Below the pieces are notes generated by a model. That model was given only the letters and a program-made list of their open reading frames with translations. It was not told the origin of the DNA and ran no database searches. A stretch of 64,000 bases of DNA from Coniochaeta sp. PMI_546. Lineage: Eukaryota; Ascomycota; Sordariomycetes; Coniochaetales; Coniochaetaceae. Below are positions 21,979-34,811 of this stretch, piece by piece (position 1 is the first letter of the stretch; every line of letters starts with the position of its first letter). Location of the stretch: the NCBI GenBank assembly GCA_021432605.1, contig MU271153.1, positions 744,001 to 808,000 on the forward strand, written 5' to 3'. A program made the position numbers and the translations under genes.

Positions 21979-24900
21979 TCAGTCAGACTTGGCGGCAGGT
22001 ACCTCCGGCCCGGCAGGCTTGGGAACCTCTGCTTTGACATGAGTAGGAACCTCCTTCTTCTGCGTGAAGTGGCGCGGCAGACGGTTCTCGCCTTCCGCAT
22101 AGGGGAAGCCAGCCTCTTCGCGGGCCATGTCGTTGACCCACTTCTCGTTGCCCTTGAGGCCACCCTTGCCATTCTTCTCCACGCCAACCTCAGCCCACTT
22201 GGCAGCCAGGTAGAACCAGCCAAGAGCGTTGCCGACCGTGCCGACCTCGTCAGAGACACCGGTCTTAGCGGCGTAGCTCATCTTCTTATGCAACTCGGGG
22301 TTGGTGAAGAGCTCCATCAGGTGAGCAGCGACAGCCTTCCAGTCACCCGGTGTGACGAGGAAACCGTTGACATTGTCCTTGACCTGCAAGGGAATGCCAC
22401 CTGCCTTTGTGGCGATGACGGGTCGGCCGGCGTGCAGAGCCTCTGAGACCTTGACCTCGAAGCCCTCGCGGGTCGACAGTTGTAGGACGACATGAGCGTT
22501 GGCAATCACTGTGTTGAGGAGCTGGTCGTTGGGTTCGAGGCGCATCACACTGATATCCTTGATCAAGTGAGGGTAGTACGTCTCGATCTGGCTCATGGTC
22601 TGATCGTAGATCATGCTGGCGTCGGGGTCATCAACAGAGCCATTGCCGCACACCACCAACTGCGGAACGTCGGTGATACCGGCCTTCTCGCATTGGCGGC
22701 GGAACTCGGCGTACGAGTCGATAACAGTAGGGATGCCTTTCGCCGGGTCGAACCTGGCGACCTGGATGATGTACTTGCGCGCAGGCCAGTTCAGCTCCGT
22801 CCTAGGTCGTGTCAGCCTTTGGTGTACTCGGAGCGAGAACAGACATATGTTGTACTTACATGCGCTGGGAGTGGCAGGCAGTGTTGTATATGTGGCCATA
22901 GTAGCCGGTATCCCAAGAGTTGAGATGCTTGTTGAGGCCGTCAAGCCAGTCAGTCGTGGCGGGGAAGTAGGCAACCTTCTCCCGAGGAACAGTATGAGGA
23001 ACGAAAACCGGGATAGGATGGCTGATGAACATGTCCGCCTCCTTGATATTGCTCCAGAGGAAGTCCCAAATATCAGCCTGGGGTGTTCCAGCCTTGGCGA
23101 CAAGATCACTGCGGATCTGGATGTGAGATCGGTACAGAACCGGGCGATCCGGCGTGATCTTCTTGATCATGGGAATCAGGCCTGGCATTTGTGGGTCGTC
23201 AATCTAGGCCAGTATCAGCATGCGTGTCCAGCTTTGATGACGTTCTCTAGTAGAGACACGTGAAATCAAGAACTCACTATGATGACATCAGCGCCACCCT
23301 CTGACACTGGACGCAAAGGGCCGCCCTCAGAGAACCAGTATCGGGTGGCATTCTCGCTGATCCAGTCTAGAATAGCTTGCTTCTCCTCGGCCGTGATGCG
23401 CTGATCAGGATGGCTGACACCCTGAAGGATATTGTGCACGTTCTTGGTGATTCTGAAAACGCCGGGCCGAGGCTTGGGTACTAAAGGAGATCAGCCATAA
23501 TTGCGTAAAAGCCAAGGGCAAAGCGGTTATTGAATGTGGCACATACCATACCAAGTTAAGTCCACGCCCATGAGACGAGCGAAACGGACCAGAGCGTGAC
23601 GCATCAGCGCCACGCCGCCACCTTGCGGTGTGGAGCTGAAGAACGCAACCTTGATCTTGTTGCCGCGGAGCTGCTTGGCAAAGGTCAACATGGTCTCCCA
23701 TGTGGCACTGCCACAGGTATCCCTGTGGTTCTGGACAGTAGTGAGATGCGCACGAAAGGCGGCATCAGTCTGGACGATACCGCGCCATCCGACTTGCAGA
23801 ATCGGGACGAGAGAAGGTCCAAAGTTCCTAGAGAGGTTCACGTTAGTCCCTTGTGGGCCTTGCTGTTAGGGAGGGAAAACTGACATGATACACTTGCGAG
23901 CCATGGAATCAGCCTGCTCATCGACACGCTTGACATCCCAAAAAGTCTTCTCTTTGTGTTCGTCGTCAGGCCGCATGACAATGGGGACAATGTCCAGGTC
24001 GAGCCACAGACGGGAGCACAAGGTCGGGCTCATGTACTTGAGAGTAGTGGGGAGCCCGGCTCCGATGAACTTGGCGAAGTTCTCATGCTCGTACTTCTCC
24101 ACCTCGGAGATCACATAGTCGGCGATGAGGTCTTCGCCAACCTTGAGCGCATCGTCAAGCACAATATGCCTCACGGAGAAGTCAATCAGGTAGACGGTAT
24201 CATGAATGGCTAATGCCACGACAGCCGTGTGGTCATCGGAGAACACAGCGGAGATACCAAGATACAAGGTCTATCAAGGTCAACAATGCGGCTTTCTTAT
24301 GGTAACAGCGAGAGAGGAGCTTACAGTGAGAGCTGGTCCAAAGGCACCTTCCTTCTCAACCAGCGTGCTCATCTTCCTCCTCCGGTGCACCGAAGTGCCC
24401 GTGGAGAACTTGCGGCCCTTCTCGAAAGCCATGATTGCTTCGACGAAAGGACGGAGACTAGACAGGCGGCTTTGATTGGGAAGGTCGTCGTTGATGTGTC
24501 CTTCAAAAGGAATGGATGATCGATCACGCCGGCCAGTACCTTCTTCAGTGCTCTCGTCAACACCAGGGAGCTGTTCGGGCTCAGCACTAAGACGTTCGGC
24601 CAGCTGGGCTGTCTCGGACAGACGATGGGGAGAAGGAGAGAGTGAGACGCGGGGAGACGTTGAGCGGGGGGAAAGCCGTGTCTCAAATGGATTTTGAGAC
24701 AGCCAAATGCCTCTTTCTGGCGAAAGCTCAGGCTGAAGTTCAGGCTGGAAACGAGAAGGCTCGTGAGGAGAGGGTGACAGAGGAGAGAGTGGAGAGGGCT
24801 CAGAGGAAAGAAGTTCGAGTTCTGGTGCAGCAGGTTCAGATGAAGTAGGACCGTGACTGCCGTCAGCTCGGGCGGTTGTTGAGAGGGCAGGAGCTGTCGA

Positions 24901-25254
24901 TGCTGGTGCTGGTGCCACAGAGTCGGAAAGAGAAAGAGCTCGAGCTCTTTGAGCTACGGCCTCGAGGCGGTGACGCACTTCTTCTCGGTGGCTGGCCAGT
25001 GAGGAAGTCGGATTGGATTGACGGTCAGGATGGTGTTCTGGTTGAGGTTGCAGCTGCAGCCCGTCACGCAGATGACCCTGGGTGTTTTGGGTGTCCTGGT
25101 GGGTGTCGACCTTGTCCAGGGTCTCGATGTGCGCCGGGTGGGGTTCCCGGTCATGGCTGCTGTCACCCTGGCCCTGTCGGTCTTGGCTCTTAGGCTGGTC
25201 CTGGTCCGGGTCCTGCGTCTCGGTGGGCGAGCCTTGGGGTCGGGTTCCACTCAT
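21979..25254 (-). CDS. ccg-9: CCG-9-type trehalose phosphorylase (GT4 family)
   Basis: About 988 residues in six exons: 25254-24325, 24270-23885, 23827-23547, 23481-23278, 23203-22860 and 22801-21979 (borders within 1 nt). The first 310 residues are mostly Ser/Pro/Gln/Glu-rich and look disordered. The catalytic part follows: STPQGGGVALMRHALVRF, DDPQMPGLIPMI, and the C-terminal GT-B domain with IIQVARFDPAKG and the retaining GT4 glutamate pair in EGFEVKVSEAL. The family makes or breaks trehalose using glucose (or its phosphate); the Neurospora relative is clock-controlled gene 9. Trehalose is a stress and spore reserve. The symbol is by family resemblance. The long tail is unusual in length and may be regulatory. 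The ATG at 25254 is the first in frame, but a start further inside is possible. Confidence 0.9.
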
Positions 25255-28200
25255 TTAGTACAAAGGCTATGCCGGCGTTGTGAGAGCTAGTCATACATTT
25301 TACTGTTAGGTCTTTGCTTTTCTCCGTCTCGTCATTGGGGTTACTCTTGGGGAAGGATTGGGGGTTATTTGCTCAGTACGGCCACATTGGACATGAGCCA
25401 TCAGGAGCGACTGATTAATGGGATGCTGTTTCCAATTTCCACTCGTAACCGCCGATCGGGAGCGCTGATGACTCGGTGAAACCTAAAAGGCAAAGGCAAA
25501 GAAATCCGAGAGTGTCTTGTGTAAGGTAATTGGGAAGCGCCCGACTTTGGAGCCTTCCGTTGGAAGCCGCGGAAACATCTCACTTACCGAGTTTCGTTTT
25601 GCCTCCGTTGAGTGAGGCAGGTGCTACTTTTGTGGCTCTTTCTGTTAACGGTGCGGCGCGTTATGCGTGTGGCAATCGGGAGTAACACGCAAGGAGTAAG
25701 GTACTGGCGGCGAGATTCGCTCGACGGAAGGGACGGCTAAGGTACTTAGAGATACGATCAGCGACAGATCTGACGTTTGGACACTTTCGTGTACGTGTAG
25801 TGTACTGTAGACGGGAATGGTCAGATCTGTAAGATACCAATGAGGTAAGGTATTGAAGAAACCTTGGAACCTCGGGAACGCTGGAACACGAAAATGCATG
25901 AGGTGATGTCGATGCCATGGGAATGGTGGGGCAACCTAAACTCCGACAGACTTCTGCCAGCTTGTTGCTCCCTCAGGTCCTATTGTCTCCTTGCCGTCAA
26001 TTTTGGAAATTCAGGCCGCTTCATAGCTGTGGTAGCTAAGATTGAAGCTGAGGATGGTTCGATATCACCGGCTTTGATCATCATCGATGCTGTTTCCCCC
26101 CATGGGCTCGAACAGAATGACAATTGTGTAGCCGCCTCCAGAGGGTGGACGCTGGCGGGGTTCTGCATGTCGAGCGAAGGATCGACTAGTCAGAAGCTCC
26201 TGTGGAGAGCTCGAGAGCTCTGGTGAAGCACTGGTTTCCACTAGCTGGTTTCCTCATGCCTCATGCCAGCTCGTGCATGCGCTTGCCTGTCTCGAATCGG
26301 ACTGCATCGACCAACGGTGGCATGCATGCAAGCCACTTCTCGTTGACACTGTCGTGAAGTCGTTGGAATAGTCGGTGAGCGACAACTACCAGCGGTCGGA
26401 CTGGCAAGGGAGGGCATGGTGGGGGTTTTGGGAGGGCAATGAGAACGAAACGAGATGACATGAGCTTACATTGAGTACGTCTACTGTGGTAGGGGGGAGG
26501 CGAGGAGAGGTGCAAGTGTGGTCGGAACGTATTCGTCGCTTAGTCTGAAGAAGCAGGAGTTCGCTCGGAATGCTTGAAAGCTCTCGTTGAAGACATTGAA
26601 CACCTTTCAGTATATCAACGATCAAGGCCGCTAAGTCTATGCTGTCCTATATACGCAGTTATGATCATGACGACGGCCACCTCCTGGCCTGTGGAGATGC
26701 AGCGGCTATGAGCCGCAAATAGTGGATTTCTCGCTTGACGATCCCAGTTGAGCCCAGTCGCCGGGTTGTCCAGCTGAAGCACCATCGATACGAACAGGTG
26801 ATGTAGCGGGTGATTCTACCATCCTATCTCCTCGATACTGTCTCTTGCCTGGTTCAGTGATTGACTTACGTTATTCCTTGCTTTCGAGTTCCCAAGCCTA
26901 TCCTCCTGCTGTCGAGCACTCGACAGGCTCAACAAAAAGACATCGCTACATCTGCCCCGCGTTTAAGGCGTAGAAGGTCACCGTGCTGCACTTACAGGGA
27001 TTTGACCTAGCGTCCCGGGGGATAGTCTCTTAGCAGCTCCGCTGAAAATATGCGGGGCTTCCTTGGGGGGTTCCACTTCCTGCGTCAACTTCCATCGACT
27101 GTCCTGAAGGTACTTTCGGCTCCGGGCACTGGCGCGCAAGAAAGCAAGCCTGAGCTCTTTTTGCGCGATCTCAAAGAATCGACGGGCTCGATGATCTCGG
27201 TCGAAAGTCTGATTGAGGTGTGGCGATCGGCATCCTCTCAGTACCTACCTTACACAGACAAGCGGTGCGGTCTCTCGCTGCCTCGAACGGGCCCGCCATC
27301 ATACGATATTTCCGTCTCGGTACTTCGGCTAGCTCCAAAACCGCACCACCGTCGAGAACCTGCCTAACCCGTCGGTCTTCGCCCATCGAAGTATGAGAGG
27401 TTATCGACAGCAACGGTTCCACGAGTCTATGCAATTGTGAGACGCAAAAAGCCGCAATTGAGACGACAAACAATTGATACCATGGTCATGTGGCCATCAA
27501 GCCCTTACCTCCGGTCTCACGTACATCTTGGCTGCCACATACCCACACCCTTTGAGAGTATCCCACCACTTGGAATCCTTCCACACCTTCGACGCGTCGA
27601 GTGTGCGTCGGGTGACACTTTCACCAGAAAGTCCAGTGTGAAGCTACTGCAGACCCCCACGTACTCAGGCACACAGAGCCGCCTCTGCTCAACCACGGCA
27701 AGGTCATTTCACTTTGCCAAAGGTGTCTCGTAAGATTTACCAGGAGCTACTTCAGCTGCATTTCCTATCCATGTATTCGGCCAACATCGAGATTTCGTCA
27801 CCTTGATGTCGAGTCCCAGGGGACCCGCAATGCGATGCCAGTGAATAAACAATCGTCTCTCATTCTCATTGCACTGAGACCCTTTCGTAGATATCTGACG
27901 CTGTAGCGGTACGGCCTGGACTTAGTAAAATGCGTCTAAGCCGAGAGCTTCGTACCCAACCATGTTGGCAATACTCAACACTGAAGGATACTTTCGGACT
28001 GGTACTTCTGCTTAAGTCATTGGCTAAGGTTAGAAAGCAGGATTCATCAAGGCTGTTCATAAAGTTGTCAAGTAGCGGTACCGATATCTCTTTGCTGCTG
28101 AGCCTCAGCCGTCAACGACACGAAGTTGTCAAGTCCTCCATAATTTAGGTCTTGGACTCTTCTTTTCAGTTCCTCCGCATCGCCCTGTGGTCTGTGGAAC

Positions 28201-30372
28201 AGGGGTCTAGATTGTCTCGAATGATATTCTGGGTAAGAATGGATTGCGCAAAGGCAAAGGGAGGGAAATGACTGTCTCGCAATGGAGCAGAGGGAAGTAC
28301 CACAGATAGAGGTACTGCCTAACATGAGCTTGTGAAAAATCAAAATCGGAGAACTGACGATCTTGCTAATGTAGAGCTATGATGTTGTCTAGAGGCATAT
28401 AAAACGTGTGTGCACACCGGTCATAGTCTTGACTCCGGGTCGTTTTCTGATGCTTTTCGGGTGACACTTCGCAAAACTTGTCTTTTGTAGTATCTAGAGA
28501 ATCGTTGATCAATGATATGCACATGAGTGTCAGGAAAGAATTGGATTTTGTATATTACATCTCCCTGTCTAGTGTGCTCTTGCTGAGCTTCGAAGTTGTG
28601 CATCAGACCTGATACATAGCCACTCTGGGACCTGGTTTTCACGGATTTAATCACCATGTGATAGTGTCAGTATATCAATCAGAGATATTGGAAGAGGGTG
28701 TCAACTCCATTAATCGGCTAACCTTCTAGTTCTGTGATAGATGCAGTGAGACACTGCTCTAGACATACTATATACGTTGGGGAATTTTTAGTACTAGTAC
28801 GTGTAATTGTGTGACCTTTTTATGTTCCATCTTAGGGGAGGGAAGGCCGTTATAATATTGCTGTCCATCCTACTCGAACAGATCAAGCAGCCTTAGGAGC
28901 AAATAGTGTCCCGTTCTTATCCGGCCGCGCTTTTCCCGTTGGGGTTGACACAACCTGAGACCGTCACGGTCAGTCCATCTCGAAAGCGCATGTGCGAGTC
29001 TACACCTCTACGCTCTTCTGTGCCTAGTTCGTTTTGAGTTCTGAGATCCCGAGAACTGGACAAGCGCCTGACAAACATCTGAAGCAAGCCGACATGGTAG
29101 GACACTCTGTAACATATACGGGGAGCTAGACCTGCATGAGATCTACCAATATCAGAAATGCCGCATCTGTATGATATGATGGAGCTTCAGAGCCTAAAGA
29201 ACGATGCCAAGATATATCTTGCACCTGGGAAGTACGTCCCTTAGTCTAGTTTTAGATAATGTTCTCTTAACAACTGCTTGAGTCTAGGTCAACTCACTCC
29301 TATCGACGCATACTCGGAGCATACAGACCACCAAGCCTACCAATCTTCCTATCCCCGTCGAATATAGTGAGTTGGTCGGTGTAATGATGTTTCACAGTTG
29401 AACTGCTAGTATCTTTGTTGCCATCCTATGATGGGCATAATTCCGCGTCTCACGATATTAGTGACGCGAGACACTGTCTCTGGAATGATCTCCGGTCGAC
29501 CTGCCTGCCAGCCTGCTAGAATTGTATCTTTGGGGTGTACAAAGAACGGGGGTATGAAGAGCGGCGTACGATATGTCACGTCATTACTTGTTTTGCAATG
29601 CTCTCTACCTCGAACTGCCTTCAGACCGTGTGGAATCCTGTACCTTGGATATCAGTTGTAAAATGGGTATACATTGGCGGACTGCTAGTTACCTCACGGT
29701 GACTCACATCCACACAAGTTCACAGTCATACGCAGCTGTCAGGCTGAGCACCACTATCATTCTCTGTTGACTTCGTCTCCGTTCCTTCTACATAGGACAT
29801 AGTAGGTCTATCGCCTCGCCGAGCGTATCCACAGTGACTAGCATCGTCATACAGGATTTGAACCGCATAGTCTTGCTCTTCAAGACACACAAAAAAGGCA
29901 GTCCATTTGGGCTACCAACAAGTCAGTAGCCGCTTGCAACTGCTGTCGGCAGTCATGCAGACATGGTTTCTTCAGAGAAGAAGACGGACGGCGGAACAGT
30001 GGAGGGGAACATGTTACTCAGAGCAGAGTACCGCTCTCTCCTCAGCTTGCAAATATTCAATGGCCTTGATATAGACCGATCCATCCAATGTGCGACGCGG
30101 CAAGGTTGCTGCTATGTTACTGGTGGAGGGGACCCAGGCTTGCGTAAGCTCAGTATCTCTAGCCAATCAGCTTCTCGAGCGCATGGGTGGCTGCCTACCC
30201 TGTCAACTCCGTCTTCGCACAGTCACTTGCCTTGCTCACCGTGATGCGAACGAAGGATGACGAGTCAAGCGCAGATGCTGGCCATATTTTGGCGCATCAC
30301 GATGAAAGAAATGTGAGCTTGTCACTTAGACACTCACTTCGTCAACTTCTGCCCGAGTAAACACTTGTCAAG
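25255..30372. other. 5.1 kb gene-free stretch between divergent genes
   Basis: Bounded by the start of the trehalose phosphorylase gene (minus) and the start of a secreted-protein gene (plus). Only short overlapping frames without protein-like content were seen, with no splice-supported model, 5S gene or convincing tRNA. The part from about 28.3 to 29.5 kb appears richer in A and T. It may be decayed mobile DNA, long promoters, or noncoding transcription units that cannot be seen by eye. Confidence 0.45.
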
Positions 30373-32112
30373 ATGGCACGTAGTCATGCGATGCTGAGCA
30401 CACTTCTTTTCTGTCTCAGCGGGTGTAGTAGGATCTCGGTCGCATCAGCGCAGGATTCGTCTGCGCCGCTGCCAGATGTCGAAGTCGCAAGTCGCTCTCC
30501 CAACTCATTCCGTATCTTCAACGCTGTCCACTCAGCATTGCGTCAATGGGGATCCTCAGTACAACACAACGGCCTCTCCTTCTTTCCCGTCACCATTCCC
30601 GAAGGTAACCTCTTCTATCACGGCCGTCATGATACCGAGAGACCAGCCACTTTCGAGTGGCTTGCCTTTGAGATGGAGCACGCGTCACAGTTCGCCCAAT
30701 GCTTCGAGTTTGATGAGGACTCTGTCAGCGCATCCAAGCTCAGTAAATGTTTCCAGTTTGGTCAGAGCTTGTCTATGCACGGGAAAGTGTCTACTATGGA
30801 AGCTCAGATCTATGGGACATCTAAATCAGGCCAAGATAGACTGTTGCCTCTTTCGGATGACCAGCGCACTCTAAGTCATCACGCTGCCGACGAAGATGAC
30901 GACGACGACCACGACGTTAGGCCGCCCAGAGAGCGACCACATCTCCCGCCACAAACTCGGGGTTACTTACAGACCTACCGTGCCGCACGGCCTCTGAACC
31001 TGCTGTACCTCGACGGCATGGCGGCAGCCAAGTGCCAACTCGGCACTCTTGACAGCCAAAACGACATCCTTCTCGACTGGGATGAAAGAAAAGACCCAAT
31101 GAGAGACGAGTGGGAGCGTGCAGAGACCCTCTGCAGCCAGGCGCACGACTGGGGATTCGACGGCTACATCCGTATGGAAGCCGGCTTCGAGATCATCTAC
31201 TGCAACTTCAGCTCGGGCGCCGGTCTGGATCTTGTGAGCACGCACGGTAGTCCATGGCGGAACGAGACGCATTCATCGCCAAATAGGCGGGAGTATGGCG
31301 AGTGGTTTGTCATGGGCGTGTTCGAGTGGATGCGCGCGTCTGCGGCGCGGTATTATGGCCTGCCACGGGGAAGGGCAGAGATTGACTTCAGTGGGATGGT
31401 TTCCGCCTTCGCTTACGATGTGAATACTACGAACCCGGACACGGGAAGGCCTGAGCTGCCGCGGATCGTGAATGCTACGCTAAGAGACCGGCATGGAATC
31501 CGGGATCGTGTGCGGGAAGTCCTGCAGGCAAGGAAAGGCAAGGCTGCCAAGACGGTTGACTGGCAAGCTGTCGTAGACAACATCGTCACTCGGTTCTCCG
31601 CCAGGCTGTGGTTTCTGTCCGAGGGGCCGCCGTCTTCGAGATCCTTCCGCTCACAGCTCGCTACTCTGCTCTATCCTTTCCTCGACTTCCCCGACGACGT
31701 AAGCCTCGAAGATATCCTAAAACCGCTAGAACGCTGTACCAAAATACACCTGTCTTCTGTTGCCGAATCTCAAGAATCCTGGACGCCGGAAGACCACGCC
31801 ATCTATGCGGCAATCCACGCCGTGTCGTACTTCATCTGCAACAGCCTCTTCACCATGCGTAAGGAGATCCACACAACAAACGGCACGACATCCGGCGACG
31901 ACGATGCCGCTCAACGCGTCCAAGCCCTAGCCGTTGACTTAAGAGCACAGCTAAACTGGACTACGTGGAAGGAGTGTGGCAAGTGTACCACACCGGAGGA
32001 GATGTGCTTCGTGGCCATGTTCCCGAGCGGGGACCCGGAAGACCACTTCACGCCGCGGTGCAAGAATCAGGACGAGATAGGGTTCGGCTATTTCTTCAGT
32101 CCGGGCTGGTGA
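30373..32112 (+). CDS. Secreted protein of unknown function (579 residues)
   Basis: Intronless. The N terminus has a hydrophobic stretch (residues about 8-25, ending in VASAQ) that reads as a signal peptide, so the protein is probably secreted or lumenal. Blocks such as LRQWGSSVQHNGLSFFP, EGNLFYHG, WLAFEMEHASQF, LNLLYLDGMAAAKC and DWGFDGYIRMEAGFEIIYCNFS are shared, as far as I recall, with a common but uncharacterised family of fungal secreted proteins. An acidic Asp/His run (about residues 173-184) separates the N-terminal and main parts. Several Asn-x-Ser/Thr sites and about a dozen Cys residues fit an extracellular, disulfide-bonded protein. No catalytic motif was recognised. Confidence 0.88.
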   Translation: MARSHAMLSTLLFCLSGCSRISVASAQDSSAPLPDVEVASRSPNSFRIFNAVHSALRQWGSSVQHNGLSFFPVTIPEGNLFYHGRHDTERPATFEWLAFEMEHASQFAQCFEFDEDSVSASKLSKCFQFGQSLSMHGKVSTMEAQIYGTSKSGQDRLLPLSDDQRTLSHHAADEDDDDDHDVRPPRERPHLPPQTRGYLQTYRAARPLNLLYLDGMAAAKCQLGTLDSQNDILLDWDERKDPMRDEWERAETLCSQAHDWGFDGYIRMEAGFEIIYCNFSSGAGLDLVSTHGSPWRNETHSSPNRREYGEWFVMGVFEWMRASAARYYGLPRGRAEIDFSGMVSAFAYDVNTTNPDTGRPELPRIVNATLRDRHGIRDRVREVLQARKGKAAKTVDWQAVVDNIVTRFSARLWFLSEGPPSSRSFRSQLATLLYPFLDFPDDVSLEDILKPLERCTKIHLSSVAESQESWTPEDHAIYAAIHAVSYFICNSLFTMRKEIHTTNGTTSGDDDAAQRVQALAVDLRAQLNWTTWKECGKCTTPEEMCFVAMFPSGDPEDHFTPRCKNQDEIGFGYFFSPGW

Positions 32113-32863
32113 GCTGAAGTCAATTGTTGGACATAGAGCTTGAAGATATGAAATTTTGAAGAGCCATAGTGAGAAGAGGAGCTCTCGGCAGCGGAGATGC
32201 CGAGCTTCGATACGTTCGCCAGAGTTGCAGTTGTGTGCCAGGGACACCTCCATAAATGTATGGGAGTGATGTTGTTCTGTTGGGAAGTACAGGTGTTGTA
32301 GAACCACATTCTATACTGATGTAGAGTTTCAGCAGTCACTATCACATGTGGGGAGTGTTGAGTATACTTAATGATGTCAACACGCCAGTCATCTCAATGG
32401 GGTGTGAACTGTCAGCGATTGGCACGTTCGATATCAGTTCTCTATGAAGGACAGAATCTCTACGCCCAGCTTCATATATCGTGAAGCTAGAAAAAAAAAG
32501 TAATCTCTTCGCGCCGTACGATCCTGTAAGGCCGATTGGGAAAAAACCACCCCGCGTTCGCTCATGTGGCTTTGATATAGCAGCGACCAGATTACGCTAG
32601 CGGTTAAGGAGCGATTTCTGGAGCAGAATGCACTTCGTAGTTACTGGTGGGAGTCAAAACCAAAACCACATTGATCCGTGGTAGGAGTCCGCAGCGTCGG
32701 AGACCCCTGCACCTGTGCCGTTGATGCCATTGGGAGGATGATCAAGGCAGTATTTCGGATGATGGTTGATCAGGTGTAGTTCACTTCCCATGTTGCCTAC
32801 TCCTACAGTATGTACACCTCTGCTCACTGCTCAACATTTCCCAGTCCTAGATTCGACAATGAA
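32113..32863. other. Convergent 3' region, secreted protein and Mn-SOD
   Basis: No supported gene. It contains the 3' UTRs of the two converging genes and a poly-A run near 32490-32500. Confidence 0.5.
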
Positions 32864-33700
32864 TCAAGCCTTCTCGAACCGGCTCGCAACAGTCTTCCAG
32901 TTGATCACATTCCAGATAGCCTCAAAGTACTCGGCCTTGCGATTCTCGTACTGGAGGTAATATGCGTGCTCCCACGCATCAATTCCGAGGAGGGGCACAA
33001 GCGCGCCGGTGACGGGATCCTGGTTGGCACGGGTGGCGATGCTCAAAGTACCCGTGGTCTTATCCTTTACCAGCCAGGCCCAGCCGGAGCCCTGAATGCC
33101 GGCCAGGGCTGTGTTCATTTGCTTGCGGAGGGTGTCGAAGGAGCCGAAGTCCTCGGTGATTGATTTCTGTTTTCGCGAGTTGTGAGTTAACGAACACTGA
33201 AGCAATTGATCATACAACTAAAGATACAGAAAACATACCTTGAGAGCACCGTCCGGCTCGCCGCCACCCTCACGGCTGGCGGGCGCCAGGTTCTCCCAGA
33301 AAAGGGAGTGGTTGATGTGGCCTCCGCCGTGAAAGTTGAGCAACGGAGCAGCAGCGGCGGCCTTGACCGGGTCACCGGCTGCGATGGTGTCCAGCGCGCT
33401 GTTGAGGCCCGTGACATATGTCTGGTGGTGCTTCTTGTGGTGCAGCTCCATGATCTTGCCGGAGATGTAGGGCTCGAGGGCACCATAGTCGTCTAGAGAG
33501 GGACAATATTAGCAGGCAGGCATGGAGACGAGGTATGACGAGGTGGGAAAAGGCTGAAGAGGCATACATGGCAGGTCTGGAAGCGTGGCCTTGCCGCGGA
33601 CGAAGCTGGTGCTGGCCATCGCGGCGGCGGGCTTCATGCTACCGGCACGAAGAGCTCCCCGGAGGGCTGGGGCGGCTGAGCGGAGGAGCGTGGTCGACAT
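32864..33700 (-). CDS. sod2: Mitochondrial manganese superoxide dismutase
   Basis: Converts superoxide to hydrogen peroxide and oxygen in the mitochondrial matrix. 229 residues in three exons (33700-33568, 33492-33239 and 33166-32864). The N-terminal 35 or so residues are rich in Arg, Ala and Ser with almost no acidic residues ([20 protein letters not shown]), a typical matrix-targeting peptide. The mature domain starts at about ATLPDLPYDYGALEP. It shows the metal ligands in [10 protein letters not shown], in GHINHSLFW and in the signature [11 protein letters not shown]. These are the normal Mn/Fe-SOD features, and the [14 protein letters not shown] context is the Mn form. Length is normal and no key residue is missing. 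Transcribed divergently from the Psf3 gene. Confidence 0.96.
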
Positions 33701-34129
33701 TGTGTTGCTGATGTCTGGTGGTTTTCGATGCTTTTTGTCGCTGTCGAATTAGCAATCAATTGACGGTGTGAAGGTGGACTAAAGCACGTTGAACCGACCT
33801 ATAAATGTTTCAAATGTCAATTGGCAGGTCGATTCCAAGTTGCAGGTTATCTCGAAGCTGGAACTTTCGGCTGGAAAGGACGGAAGCTTCGCGAGCCGCT
33901 ATCGCCGGCGTAGATCGAGATCCTCTATCGTCATCCCGAGCTCATGCTGTGGCTTGACACTAGTGCCCCCACATGAGCTCTTCTTGTGGCTTGCCGCCTG
34001 CAGCTTTGCGCCACAGCCGCGTCTCCCACCGCGTCCACCACCGCGTCTATCATCGAATCTTTTGTGTTCACACTTGAAGCCCAGAACCACGACGACGTCT
34101 GAATATAGGGCTATCTCTCGTCCGCAACC
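33701..34129. promoter_or_regulatory. Divergent promoter, Mn-SOD and Psf3
   Basis: 429 bp shared by two start codons. It contains GC-rich and CCACCGCGTC repeat-like segments near 34020-34050. No specific stress-response element was identified with certainty. Confidence 0.5.
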
Positions 34130-34811
34130 ATGTCATACTACGATATAGATGAGATCCTCACCGAAGCAGAGGTTCGTTTGGAGCCCCTCTCGTCTTCCAA
34201 GCATCTCGCATCTCAATCTTGCCCACCAAATCCTGTTTGTCCACTGGTCTAATTGGGTGTCCTAGAAAATCCCCTGCACCTTCCAACTTGACGTCCCTGA
34301 ACTTGGGTACCTCGACAACAATCCCTCCGCCCCCCTCAAAGCCGGCACCGAAGTCTCCCTCCCGCTCTGGCTCGCCGAGCTTCTGGCTCTTCCCGCTCAA
34401 GGCACCGACGACGGCCGCGCCTTCGCAACCATCGAGCTCCCGCCCCCGCTTTCAGAAGAGGTCTTCCAAGCTCTGAAGGCCGATCCTCGCGCTGTTCCCT
34501 TGCGAGACCAGTCAGCTCACTACTACAGCCTGGCTACAAGAATGTTGGATTTATTCGACGAGAAGGAGCTGACGGCTGTGTTGAGGAAGACGTTTGCTGT
34601 GCGGGCGGGCGAGATCGCGCTGCATGCTAGAAAGGGAGTTACCGGTGCGGGCGGCGGGACGGCGGAAGACAAGGCGAGCAATCTCGGTGTTGGAGGCGCG
34701 GGAGAGGAGTTTTTGCGCGGACTGGATGAGTGGGAGAGGAAGTTGTTTCGGAAGGCGCATGACGGGTGCAAGGCTGGGAAGGAATGGATGGATAGCGTGA
34801 AGAAACACTGA
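34130..34811 (+). CDS. PSF3: GINS complex subunit Psf3 (DNA replication)
   Basis: Subunit of the four-part GINS complex, which with Cdc45 and MCM2-7 forms the replicative helicase in the nucleus. 195 residues in two exons (34130-34171 and 34266-34811; 94-nt intron). The start MSYYDIDEILTEAE followed by KIPCTFQLDVPELGYLD is the classic N-terminal signature of fungal Psf3, and the intron falls exactly between these blocks. The rest is a helical GINS domain with RAVPLRDQSAHYYSLATRML and the C-terminal LDEWERKLFRKAHDG segment. Length is normal. The tiny first exon makes the gene easy to truncate in automatic annotation. Confidence 0.93.

Noticed and set aside
25864-26226. Plus-strand frame of 120 codons in the gene desert
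   Set aside because: No homology-like blocks or splice partners; consistent with chance.
29850-29880. Possible tRNA T-loop (GGTTCAAATCC on the minus strand)
   Set aside because: The flanking bases do not form a T-stem and no acceptor or anticodon arm could be drawn.
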